A stretch of DNA of 23,690 nucleotides from a virus. Positions within the stretch are counted from its first letter, which is position 1. Each line of letters starts with the position of its first letter. The notes under the pieces were generated by a model, which was not told where the DNA came from, ran no database searches, and saw only the letters and a program-made list of their open reading frames with translations. The position numbers were made by a program, and so were the translations under genes. This document shows, piece by piece, positions 14,582 through 21,358 of the stretch. The stretch lies in IMG/VR virus record IMGVR_UViG_3300031212_000021, positions 1-23,690 of that record; one strand, given 5' to 3'.

Positions 14582-15946
14582 ATGACGGTTCTTGCGCTCG
14601 TTGAAAGCGGCGATAGCCGCGTCGAGTGTGGGGCGGTCGAAGCGCAGTGCACCGGAAAGGTAACGTACATTGCCGTTTCCGCGGTTAAGCTGGTGATGTG
14701 CGGCGACACTGGCGCGGAAGCTGGCGAGCCTGGCGCGTTTTGCACCGGGCTAGTAATCGGCGGAACAATTGAAGAACGGCCGGACGCGGTCGAAGCGATC
14801 GGCGCTTCCGACGTAAAAACCGGATTTGGCGACGTAACCGAAGGCCCCGACGTGGCCGACGGTTCGGGCCGCATCGTGACCACCGCAGCTGGCGACGTAA
14901 CCGAAGCCCGGGACGCGCCTAGCGGTTCGGGCCGCATCGTGACCACCGCAGCTGGCGACGTGACCGAAGCCCGGGACGCGGCCGACGGTTCGGGCCGCAT
15001 CGTAACCGTCGCAGCTGGCGACGTGACCGAAGCCCGGGACGCGCCCAGCGGTTCGGGCCGCATCGTGACCACCGCAGCTGGCGACGTAACCGAAGGCCCC
15101 GACGTGGCCGACGGTTCGGGCCGCATCGTGACCACCGCAGCTGGCGACGTAACCGAAGCCCGGGACGCGCCTAGCGGTTCGGGCCGCATCGTAACCGTCG
15201 CAGCTGGCGACGTAACCGAAGGCCCCGACGCGCCCAGCGGTTCGGGCCGCATCGTGACCACCGCAGCTGGCGACGTAACCGAAGCCCGGGACGCGCCTAG
15301 CGGTTCGGGCCGCATCGTGACCACCGCAGCTGGCGACGTGACCGAAGCCCGGGACGCGCCCAGCGGTTCGGGCCGCATCGTAACCGTCGCAGCTGGCGAC
15401 GTGACCGAAGCCCGGGACGCGGCCGACGGTTCTGGACGGGCCTTAAACCAGTTAGAGTTGGGGCCGTTAATTGCTGTTTTTAACGCGATAGTTAACGACC
15501 AGTACCAAAACCCCGGGAGCAAAACCCCGTTGCAGCTATCTCAAGAATTTCAAGCCGCCTACATATCGTACGGAAAAACGGGCTCAGTTCTTGGCGTCGA
15601 TATTGTGGCCGGCGGCAATCCGCCGGCGTTAAACCCGGCGTTTTTTGCTGACAACACGGCGGCCGGTATCGACCGAATAGCGGACAACATTGCCGCCTAT
15701 TGGCAAACCGTAATTACGCCAGGAGCGCCCGCGCACGGCGGAACCGTCGTTTTGTCTGTTGAAGTAGTTCCGGACGTACCGGCCTTGCGCGCGGCTATTG
15801 TGGAGGCATCAACCGCGCCCGAAACGGCGCCCGGAGGCACGACCAACGTACTGACCGCTATCCAGCGAGAGCTTAAAACTTGGGTTTTCATAGTCACTGA
15901 AAGGGTCACCGGCTTGCCGGTCGCTTTTTTTGAAAGTATCATATAG
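14582..15946 (+). CDS. Repeat protein with 21-residue tandem repeats, putative baseplate/fibre-associated
   Basis: 454 residues in three parts. Residues 1-82 contain four Cys (16, 23, 40, 54) in ECGAVEAQC and MCGDTGAEAGEPGAFC. Residues 83-286 are nine complete and one partial copy of a 21-residue unit of the form GDVTEARDAPSGSGRIVTTAA (21 residues; core GDVTE..D...GSGRIVT). Alternating Val/Thr strands and Gly/Asp/Ser turns suggest an extended beta or solenoid stalk. Residues 287-454 form an unrelated, more AT-rich globular part with QLSQEFQAAYISYGKTG and TNVLTAIQRELKTWVF. Ribosome site: AAAAAGG. It sits between spike and gp46 genes. Function unknown; an elongated surface or baseplate appendage is the simplest reading. 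Family not identified. Confidence 0.75.
   Translation: MTVLALVESGDSRVECGAVEAQCTGKVTYIAVSAVKLVMCGDTGAEAGEPGAFCTGLVIGGTIEERPDAVEAIGASDVKTGFGDVTEGPDVADGSGRIVTTAAGDVTEARDAPSGSGRIVTTAAGDVTEARDAADGSGRIVTVAAGDVTEARDAPSGSGRIVTTAAGDVTEGPDVADGSGRIVTTAAGDVTEARDAPSGSGRIVTVAAGDVTEGPDAPSGSGRIVTTAAGDVTEARDAPSGSGRIVTTAAGDVTEARDAPSGSGRIVTVAAGDVTEARDAADGSGRALNQLELGPLIAVFNAIVNDQYQNPGSKTPLQLSQEFQAAYISYGKTGSVLGVDIVAGGNPPALNPAFFADNTAAGIDRIADNIAAYWQTVITPGAPAHGGTVVLSVEVVPDVPALRAAIVEASTAPETAPGGTTNVLTAIQRELKTWVFIVTERVTGLPVAFFESII
14828..15439 (+). repeat. 63-bp in-frame tandem repeat, 9.7 copies
   Basis: Units begin at 14828, 14891, 14954, 15017, 15080, 15143, 15206, 15269, 15332 and 15395 (last copy incomplete). Spacing is exactly 63 bp, so every unit keeps the frame. 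Units differ at only a few fixed places: GTA or GTG for the first Val; GAAGGCCCCGAC or GAAGCCCGGGAC; ADG or PSG (the Pro as CCT or CCC); and GTGACCACC or GTAACCGTC. Variants recur in different combinations rather than drifting singly, pointing to duplication and recombination between units. Copy number may change by slippage and may be miscounted in short-read assemblies. Confidence 0.97.
15908..15931 (+). terminator. Terminator-like hairpin plus T7 run inside the 3' end of the repeat gene
   Basis: ACCGG-CTTG-CCGGT (15908-15921 region) forms a short perfect GC stem followed three bases later by seven T (15925-15931). This looks like an intrinsic terminator, but lies 15 bases before the stop codon of the repeat protein, so elongating ribosomes would normally mask it. 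It could make downstream baseplate expression depend on translation of the repeat gene, or mark the old boundary of an inserted gene. The stem is only 5 to 6 bp, so the effect may be small. Confidence 0.45.
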
Positions 15947-15967
15947 ATTTTAAACGGGACCAATGCA

Positions 15968-16417
15968 ATGAGCGGGCAGCAAGGCGACGTCCTATTATTC
16001 CAAACGAACGACGGCGGGGACGTGTCGGTGTTGGGCGGCCTGGTGAAAATGTCGGGCGGCCTGGAAACCGCAGCGTACCTGTCCCTGTTCGGCGGCAACG
16101 AAGGCGACAACGGCCAAGCGAACAACCCGGGCACCTGGTGGGGCAACGTTAACGAACCGGACCCGCAGCGCCAGTACCGAAGCGAGACCCAGCACCTGCT
16201 TCAGTCCCTTGTCGCCATTCCGGCCAATTTGCGCCGACTAGAACGATCGGCCGTTCGCGATTTGTCCTGGATGATTACGGCCGGTGTAGCCACCGACGTT
16301 TCGGCGGTCGCCAGCATGCCGGGGCTAAACAAAGTGCGGATAGCCGTTACCATAAACGCGGAAGGGTCGCCTTCTACCATTGAGTTTTTTGAGAACTGGA
16401 AGGCGGACGCGCTATGA
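15968..16417 (+). CDS. Baseplate wedge protein, Mu gp46-like (gp25-related)
   Basis: Small wedge component that starts sheath assembly on the baseplate. 149 residues. The opening GDVLLFQTNDGGDVSVLGGLVKMSGGLETAAYLSLFGGNEGD, in pieces, and NPGTWWGNV are the signature of the Mu gp46 family; the C-terminal half has LERSAVRDLSWMI and the strand VRIAVTINAEGSPSTIEFFENWKAD, the EPR-like domain region shared with gp25 wedges. The ribosome site is weak (GGGA eight to nine bases before ATG). The stop overlaps the next start in ATGA. Order gp46-gp47-gp48 is as in Mu. Confidence 0.9.
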   Translation: MSGQQGDVLLFQTNDGGDVSVLGGLVKMSGGLETAAYLSLFGGNEGDNGQANNPGTWWGNVNEPDPQRQYRSETQHLLQSLVAIPANLRRLERSAVRDLSWMITAGVATDVSAVASMPGLNKVRIAVTINAEGSPSTIEFFENWKADAL

Positions 16418-17610
16418 GCTTTACGACACCCACAACACAGCAGATTAACGACAACATAATCGCCCAGCTTGAAACGTCCCTGGGGCAAAGCATCCCGCTT
16501 TTGCCTCGCTCTTTTTTGCGCGTCCTGGCCAAAGCTTTGTCGGCGGTTTTCATCCTAATCTACAAGTACGCCGGCTTTTCGTTTTTACAGCAATTCGTTC
16601 AGACCGCCAGCATAGACCCTACGGTAATAAACGGCGTTACGGTTCGGCCTTTGATTGAATGGGGGCGCCTGGTGGGCGTTACCGATCCGGTCTCAGCGAC
16701 GGCGGCCGAACTTGTCGTGGACATAGCCGTAGAAGACCAGGCCGGCGTTTTGCCGTCCGGCACTCAGCTTTTGAACGCGGCCAACGGCGTCACCTACACC
16801 ACGATCGGGGCCGTTAGTTTAAACGCCGCCACCGTACAGGCTACTATTCGGGCGGCAAGCGACCAGGCCGGGGGCGGTGGACTCGGGGCTTTGGGGAACC
16901 TCGCAGTAAGCGACGAGGTGTCCTTTGCCAACCCGCTTTCAAACGTTGCCCGCACAGCCGTTGTGACTTCCGTTGCCGTGACGGCAGCGAACGCCGAAAG
17001 CACCGCAGCGTACCGCCAGCGGGTCATTGACAAGTTCCAGAAACGCCCCCAGGGCGGCGCCTACTCAGATTACGAAGGGTGGGGCGAGGGGGTCGCCGGC
17101 ATCGTTAACGTCTACCCGTACACCAGCGAGTTTCCCGGCCAAGTTGCGGTGTACGTCGAAGCCACTCCGGCCAGCAGCGGGGACCCAGACGGCATCCCGA
17201 CGGATGCGCAACTGCAAAGCGTCCTGGACGCCATAGAACTAGACGCCGACGGCCTAGCGTCCCGCCGCCCGGCCGGTGCGCTTGTGAACGCCTTCCCGAT
17301 TGAACGGGTCGAATTTCAGGTGACGGTTGACGGCCTGGATGTACTGGAACCGGCAACGGTTGAAGTCCGCGTGACCGACGCTTTAGAAAAATACTTTTTG
17401 TCCCGGGAACCTTATATTTTCGGCCTGTCCGTCCCGCCTAGAACGGACCGCATTTCACAGGGCCAAGTGGCCGGGGTAGTCAGCGACATTGTCAGCGCGT
17501 CCGGCGGCGTTTTCAACACCGTTACAGTTCGGACCGGAACCATAGCCGTCGCCATTTTCTCTTTAGGAACCGGCAAAAAGGCGAAGCTTGACTCGGTGAC
17601 TTTTTCATGA
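16414..17610 (+). CDS. Baseplate protein J family, Mu gp47-like
   Basis: Main wedge protein that surrounds the hub and carries the fibres. 398 residues; Mu gp47 is of similar size. Start overlaps gp46 (ATGA), with GGAAGG (16398-16403). Residues 1-60 are helical (QINDNIIAQLETSLGQSIPLLPRSFLRVLAKA in pieces). Family hallmarks: GRLVGVTDPVSATAAELVVDIA, LPSGTQLLNAANGVTYTT, the strongly conserved ESTAAYRQRVIDKFQKRPQGGAYSDYEGW region in pieces (about 195-222), and VNVYPYTSEFPGQVAVYVEA. The C-terminal part ends in a short beta domain (TVRTGTIAVAIFSLG). Followed by the gp48-like gene with a further ATGA overlap. Confidence 0.93.
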   Translation: MSFTTPTTQQINDNIIAQLETSLGQSIPLLPRSFLRVLAKALSAVFILIYKYAGFSFLQQFVQTASIDPTVINGVTVRPLIEWGRLVGVTDPVSATAAELVVDIAVEDQAGVLPSGTQLLNAANGVTYTTIGAVSLNAATVQATIRAASDQAGGGGLGALGNLAVSDEVSFANPLSNVARTAVVTSVAVTAANAESTAAYRQRVIDKFQKRPQGGAYSDYEGWGEGVAGIVNVYPYTSEFPGQVAVYVEATPASSGDPDGIPTDAQLQSVLDAIELDADGLASRRPAGALVNAFPIERVEFQVTVDGLDVLEPATVEVRVTDALEKYFLSREPYIFGLSVPPRTDRISQGQVAGVVSDIVSASGGVFNTVTVRTGTIAVAIFSLGTGKKAKLDSVTFS

Positions 17611-18422
17611 CTTTTTTTCGCGCGTTCCAGCACCTGTTGCCGAAGGCGCGCGCGTGGCTGCTAACGCCAGAGAAACCCCTCCGCAAACTGTTTGAAGGGC
17701 TGTCCGGCGTTGGGGCCGACGCCAAAGAGTTTATCGATAACGTTTGGCTGGACCTATTCCCGCAATCAACGCGCGAACTGGACAAGTGGGAGCAGCAATT
17801 CGGCCTGCCGTCTTCTGACTTAAACACCCAGGGCCGGCGCGAGCGTTTAGACGCGGAGTGGAAAGCCTTGGGCGGACAAGACCCGCGGTACTTCCAAGAC
17901 GCTTTGCGCGGTGCCGGGTTTGACGTTTACGTGCACGACTGGTGGGTGCCCGGGTCCGAAGCCGCCGTGGGTGCAAGCGCCGCCGCTACGCCCCGCAATC
18001 CGCTGCAGTACCTGGAACGCGGTTCGCCCGGTTTTGAAAGCCTGGTCGAATGCGGGGAACCGCTGGCGCAATGCGGTGAAGCGTTCGCGGAAGCCGGCAA
18101 CATCCTGGAGCCCATCGGGCTTGCGCTTGTTAACAAAGTGGTCGAAACAATCGCCGACACATTGCCGCTGTGCGGCGAAGCGTTTGTAGAATGCGGGGCC
18201 GCCGGCGCTATTGCAGGCGATTACGACCAGTTTATAAACCAGACTAAAGAGTACACTGTCCCGGCGTCGCCGACGTTTTGGCCGTTCTTTTTCTACATTG
18301 GCGGAGAGACCTTCCCGGAGCAAGCGACCGTGCCCGAAGCGAGGCGCGACGAATTTGAAAATCTATGCCTAAAGATCGGCCCAACGCAATTGTGGCTCGG
18401 GCTTTTGGTCCGGTTCACGTAA
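17607..18422 (+). CDS. Baseplate/tail protein, Mu gp48-like (DUF2313)
   Basis: Last baseplate gene before the fibre; in Mu and P2 (gpI) it joins the wedge to the tail fibre. 271 residues. N-terminus FFRAFQHLLPKARAWLL and FEGLSGVGADAKEFIDNVWLDLFPQSTRELDKWE in pieces are typical DUF2313, as is the C-terminus YTVPASPTFWPFFFYIGGE and ARRDEFENLCLKIGPTQLWLGLLV. Between them (about 145-200) is an insertion-like segment with four Cys in two CX6C pairs (149/156 and 189/196; VECGEPLAQCGEAF, LCGEAFVECG). This segment also resembles the Cys-containing start of the repeat protein. The start is in an ATGA overlap with no clear ribosome site, so coupled translation is likely. Confidence 0.9.
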   Translation: MTFFRAFQHLLPKARAWLLTPEKPLRKLFEGLSGVGADAKEFIDNVWLDLFPQSTRELDKWEQQFGLPSSDLNTQGRRERLDAEWKALGGQDPRYFQDALRGAGFDVYVHDWWVPGSEAAVGASAAATPRNPLQYLERGSPGFESLVECGEPLAQCGEAFAEAGNILEPIGLALVNKVVETIADTLPLCGEAFVECGAAGAIAGDYDQFINQTKEYTVPASPTFWPFFFYIGGETFPEQATVPEARRDEFENLCLKIGPTQLWLGLLVRFT

Positions 18423-18433
18423 GGAGATTACAA

Positions 18434-19390
18434 ATGGCCATTGTTCCAGAAACGCAATACGCGGGCAAAATCACGCCCGCAACTCCGGCCTACCCGCTAG
18501 GGTCGGCGCGAAACATCACCGTGCCAGGCGACGGCACCGGCACGCCCTGGGAGCAGGCGCTGGTGAATGACCTGTTCGGGTTCCAGCAAACACTGCTGGC
18601 ACGCGCAGCGATTACCGCGTCGGGCTTTCCTGACAGCGTGACGGCGCCGCAGTATTACCAAGCGCTGCAGACTTTGGGCGTTATGGATTACGACGCGGCC
18701 CGCACGTACCCGGTCGGGGCGTTTGTAAAAACCGCGGCGGCGGTCTACCAAGGTTTGACGGCGGGCAACGTCGGAAACAACCCGGACAGCGACGGCGGCA
18801 CTAATTGGGGTCCGTTGGCCACACTTGCCGCACTGGCCACGAAAGCGGACAAAGCGAGCGAAACGGCCATAACGGGGACCGCAACGTTTACAAACGCCAG
18901 CAACAACATAGCACTACCCGGCATCGGCTCCATCGGCCTTGAGATCGGCGACGTTGTGCAGGTAACGGGAACGGCGAGCAACAATAAGCTGTTCACGGTT
19001 GAGGTACTAACGGACAGTGGGAACGTTATTGTTAATCAGGCTCACGCGGGCGGCACGACTACAAAATCCTTAGTTAATGAAACTATAATCACAACCGTAA
19101 CGCTTTTGACAAAATGGTTTAACGCCGCCGCAGGCTTGGGGCAAGGATACGCAAACGTCACTGCGCAAAGGTCTTTGAATGTGACTTATACAAACAGCAC
19201 ACAAAGGTCTATTTCTTTATGGACCGGGCAGTCTGGTGAAGGCGGGGGTGGTCCGACTACAAAAGTGGATGGTCTTGGGCCTAGTGTAGACGGGGTAGCA
19301 AATGCACTTTTTACAAATTTTGCAACCGCGCCGCCGGGATCAGAATTTGAGTATTCTGGAAATACAGGTGCTATCTTTGAGCAACGCTAA
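18434..19390 (+). CDS. Tail fibre protein / receptor-binding protein
   Basis: Adhesin that recognises the host surface. Start ATG 18434 has AAGGAG (18421-18426) at seven bases; the frame is open upstream but that part overlaps the gp48-like gene. 318 residues. Residues 1-85 (RNITVPGDGTGTPWEQALVNDLFGFQQTLL in pieces, then ITASGFPDSVTAPQYYQALQTL) form the N-terminal attachment region common to Mu-like tail fibres. Residues about 90-130 have a YPVGAFVKTAAAVYQGLTAGN repeat-like linker. The C-terminal part, from about codon 190, is Asn/Thr/Ser-rich, Gly-rich near 270, and coded by clearly more AT-rich DNA (19000-19390). That is the usual mark of a swapped receptor-binding tip. Short for a fibre, so it may be only one part of the adhesin. 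Confidence 0.75.
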   Translation: MAIVPETQYAGKITPATPAYPLGSARNITVPGDGTGTPWEQALVNDLFGFQQTLLARAAITASGFPDSVTAPQYYQALQTLGVMDYDAARTYPVGAFVKTAAAVYQGLTAGNVGNNPDSDGGTNWGPLATLAALATKADKASETAITGTATFTNASNNIALPGIGSIGLEIGDVVQVTGTASNNKLFTVEVLTDSGNVIVNQAHAGGTTTKSLVNETIITTVTLLTKWFNAAAGLGQGYANVTAQRSLNVTYTNSTQRSISLWTGQSGEGGGGPTTKVDGLGPSVDGVANALFTNFATAPPGSEFEYSGNTGAIFEQR

Positions 19391-19402
19391 ATTGGGGACA
19401 AA

Positions 19403-19864
19403 ATGACTAAATACTATACAAACGAAAAAGGAAAATGGTTTGCTGACCCTATACTAGCGAACCAAACCGGCCTGATTGAGCGAACCGAGGAGGATTTCAA
19501 CTTCTTTTTGACAGAACAAAACACGCCTACAACCGACCAGCTTTTGCAGCAGCTAACGCAGGCGCGCAAAGAGCAAGAGCGCCAAGGCGTAACAATCAAC
19601 GGCATCCGCTACGCAGGCGACCCCGGCAACCGGCAGGCATTGCAAGAGGCTATTGAGTTTATGAATGACGCGGGCTTAACAGAGTTCCCGCGCTTTAAAG
19701 ATTCGGACGGCGCGTTCCACGCCGAGCACCCACTGGCCGACGTGATGGACGCTTATCGGGCCATAGGCGCGCGCCGGGTTCAGCTAATAACGACCGAGGG
19801 CGACTACGCGGAACAGGTGGTCGCCGGCACCTTAACCGATTTAACCGACCTGGTGTGGTCATGA
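19403..19864 (+). CDS. Tail fibre assembly-like protein (DUF4376)
   Basis: 153 residues directly after the fibre gene, with GGGGA upstream of ATG. Residues 1-45 (YYTNEKGKWFADPILANQTGLIERTEEDFNFF, in pieces) resemble the N-terminal segment found in proteins annotated as fibre assembly chaperones. Residues about 55-153 match the DUF4376 pattern: KEQERQGVTINGIRYAGDPGNRQALQEAI, then FKDSDGAFHAEHPLADVMDAYRAIGARR. The first 80 bases continue the AT-rich composition of the fibre 3' end, suggesting that fibre tip and chaperone moved together. The stop overlaps the next start (ATGA). A structural role cannot be excluded. Confidence 0.7.
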   Translation: MTKYYTNEKGKWFADPILANQTGLIERTEEDFNFFLTEQNTPTTDQLLQQLTQARKEQERQGVTINGIRYAGDPGNRQALQEAIEFMNDAGLTEFPRFKDSDGAFHAEHPLADVMDAYRAIGARRVQLITTEGDYAEQVVAGTLTDLTDLVWS

Positions 19865-20337
19865 ACAAAACTAAAATAGCGGTGGGCGTTTTTGCCCTGG
19901 TACTTATTGCGGCGGGCTATGCAATGAACGCCCGCGCGGATTCGGTACATATGGGGCTTGGCAAGTCTGTTGTAAACTCGCAGCTAGTAGTGGGCGAAGT
20001 TGGCTATGAGCGCAACGGGTGGGAAGTGCAAGCCGCGTTGATGGAAAGCGGCGACACGAAGAACGGCCAGCAGGACCAGTTATCAATCTATTCTGTTTCG
20101 TACATAACGGAACCGGGGTGGGGGTACAAGGGCGTAGAACCTTATATACGTCTAGGCGTTAGCCACAACACCGGCAGCGAGTTAGTCGGAACAAGTAACT
20201 TCCGCCTGGGTGCGGGCTTAAACTTTACCCGGGTGTTTCGACTTGAATACGTACACCACAGTTCCGCAGGCATCCACCAAACCAACACGGGCGTCGATTA
20301 CGTAATGCTTAATTACATAACGCCGGCGCCCTGGTAG
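19861..20337 (+). CDS. Outer-membrane beta-barrel protein, PagL-like (lipid A 3-O-deacylase family), putative
   Basis: 158 residues. An N-terminal signal peptide is clear: Lys-rich start, hydrophobic IAVGVFALVLIAAGYAM, and an Ala-x-Ala site (ARA|DS, cut after residue 26). The remaining 132 residues alternate polar and hydrophobic positions like an eight-stranded barrel, and end in Trp, as outer-membrane proteins often end in an aromatic residue. LEYVHHSSAGIHQTNTG matches the active-site region of PagL, which removes an acyl chain from lipid A. Pseudomonas PagL uses His126, Ser128 and Glu140; here His132, Ser134 and Asp146 have the same spacing (2 and 12), with Asp for Glu and Ser135 where PagL has Asn129. 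Placed between fibre chaperone and endolysin, and starting in an ATGA overlap. A non-catalytic barrel is the alternative. Confidence 0.65.
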   Translation: MNKTKIAVGVFALVLIAAGYAMNARADSVHMGLGKSVVNSQLVVGEVGYERNGWEVQAALMESGDTKNGQQDQLSIYSVSYITEPGWGYKGVEPYIRLGVSHNTGSELVGTSNFRLGAGLNFTRVFRLEYVHHSSAGIHQTNTGVDYVMLNYITPAPW

Positions 20338-20355
20338 CAGAACGGGGAAGCAACT

Positions 20356-20790
20356 ATGAAAATTAAAAAGGTAATAATTCACGCAGCCGACACGCCCGCC
20401 GACATGGACATTGGCACGGCGGAGATACGCCGCTGGCACGTCGAGGGCAACGGCTGGTCCGACATCGGGTACCACTACGTTATCCGGCGCGACGGCGTAA
20501 CCGAAACGGGCCGGGACCTGGACGGCGACGGCGACATAGAAGAGGAAGTCGGCGCCCACGTTTACGGGCACAACCGGGGCACCCTGGGCGTTTGTATGGT
20601 CGGGGGCATGCCGGGTTGCAACTTCACGTCCGCCCAGTGGCCCGCTTTGGCTTTTCTAATCCGGGACATACTGGAACGGCACGGCCTAGGCGTCGGTGAC
20701 GTGTACGGCCACAGAGACTTCGACAACGGCAAGACGTGCCCGACGTTCGACGCGCGGGCCTGGGCTTCGACTTTGGAGGTGCGCCGGTGA
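20356..20790 (+). CDS. Endolysin, N-acetylmuramoyl-L-alanine amidase (amidase_2, T7 lysozyme type)
   Basis: Cuts the bond between muramic acid and L-alanine in peptidoglycan for lysis. 144 residues, ribosome site GGGGAAG. The sequence follows T7 lysozyme closely: IIHAADTP (zinc ligand His9), EIRRWHVEGNGWSDIGYHYVI (Tyr39), RRDGVTETGRDL, GVCMVGG, and GHRDFDNGKTCPTFD with His119, Lys126 and Cys128, corresponding to T7 His122, Lys128 and Cys130. All catalytic and zinc residues are present. No signal peptide, so it needs the holin encoded next to it. An Asp/Glu-rich insertion (DLDGDGDIEEEVG, about 54-66) is larger than in T7. The stop overlaps the next start in GTGA. In T7 the homologue also inhibits RNA polymerase; nothing here shows that. 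Confidence 0.93.
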   Translation: MKIKKVIIHAADTPADMDIGTAEIRRWHVEGNGWSDIGYHYVIRRDGVTETGRDLDGDGDIEEEVGAHVYGHNRGTLGVCMVGGMPGCNFTSAQWPALAFLIRDILERHGLGVGDVYGHRDFDNGKTCPTFDARAWASTLEVRR

Positions 20791-21356
20791 AACTTTGGGA
20801 CGTTATCAAGACGGTGGGCAGCGGCATTATCAGGGAGGTTGTGCCGGGCGGCGGTATTCTGGTCGATGCGGTGAACGAGTTTTTGCCGGACGATAAGAAG
20901 CTGCCGGGCAACGCCACCGGCGGGGACGTTAACAACGCCCTGCAGTCGCTACCGCCGGCGGACCAGGCGCGGCTTCTGGACAAAGAGTTCGACGTGGACC
21001 TGGCCCAGATCAGACAAAGCAACGAGACGGTGCGCGCTATGCTGGAAGCCGACGCAAGAAACCCGCAGAGCACCCGGCCGCGTATCGCCCTGGGCGCTTT
21101 CCGGGTTGTCGCCTTCGCGGTCGTCGTCGCCGTTTCGGCCTGGGGGTACGGCGTCTTCAAGTCCGGCGACCCGCTGGCCGCCGCGTCGGCGTCCTGGCCG
21201 TTCATTCTTTCCGTTATTGGCCCTTTTGTTATACTGTTACACGCGTACTTCGGGGTTCTTCGAAGCGAGCAAAAGAACCGCCTCGAGGCGGCATCCGGGA
21301 GAACCGGAGCGACCGGCCTAGTCGGGGCAATTTCAGGGCTTATTAAACGGGGGTAG
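20787..21356 (+). CDS. Holin, three-TM type (GTA_holin_3TM-like)
   Basis: Forms the inner-membrane lesion that lets the endolysin reach the cell wall. The frame is open from 20736, but GTG 20787 is preferred: it overlaps the endolysin stop (GTGA) and has GGAGG (20775-20779) seven bases upstream. 189 residues. The N-terminal half is soluble (WDVIKTVGSGIIREVVPGGGILVDAVNEFLP in pieces, then charged helix to about 110). Two clear membrane segments follow, FRVVAFAVVVAVSAWGYGVF (about 111-130) and ASWPFILSVIGPFVILLHAYFGV (about 141-163), then a basic tail RSEQKNRLEAASG. The third segment of the family may be the weaker hydrophobic start. 'Holin of 3TMs' proteins, first seen in gene transfer agents, share this layout. 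Confidence 0.78.
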   Translation: MKLWDVIKTVGSGIIREVVPGGGILVDAVNEFLPDDKKLPGNATGGDVNNALQSLPPADQARLLDKEFDVDLAQIRQSNETVRAMLEADARNPQSTRPRIALGAFRVVAFAVVVAVSAWGYGVFKSGDPLAAASASWPFILSVIGPFVILLHAYFGVLRSEQKNRLEAASGRTGATGLVGAISGLIKRG

Positions 21357-21358
21357 GG

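Noticed and set aside
14828-15439. CRISPR-like array
   Set aside because: Repeats are contiguous with no unique spacers, keep the reading frame, and lie inside a coding gene.
14828-15439. Diversity-generating retroelement target
   Set aside because: Variation is between fixed alternatives with synonymous changes, not adenine-directed, and no reverse transcriptase or template repeat is visible in the window.
14548-15522. 324-residue open frame on the minus strand across the repeats
   Set aside because: It mirrors the 63-bp repeats; a GC-rich unit of a length divisible by three stays open on both strands. The plus frame has a ribosome site, operon position and non-repeat flanks.
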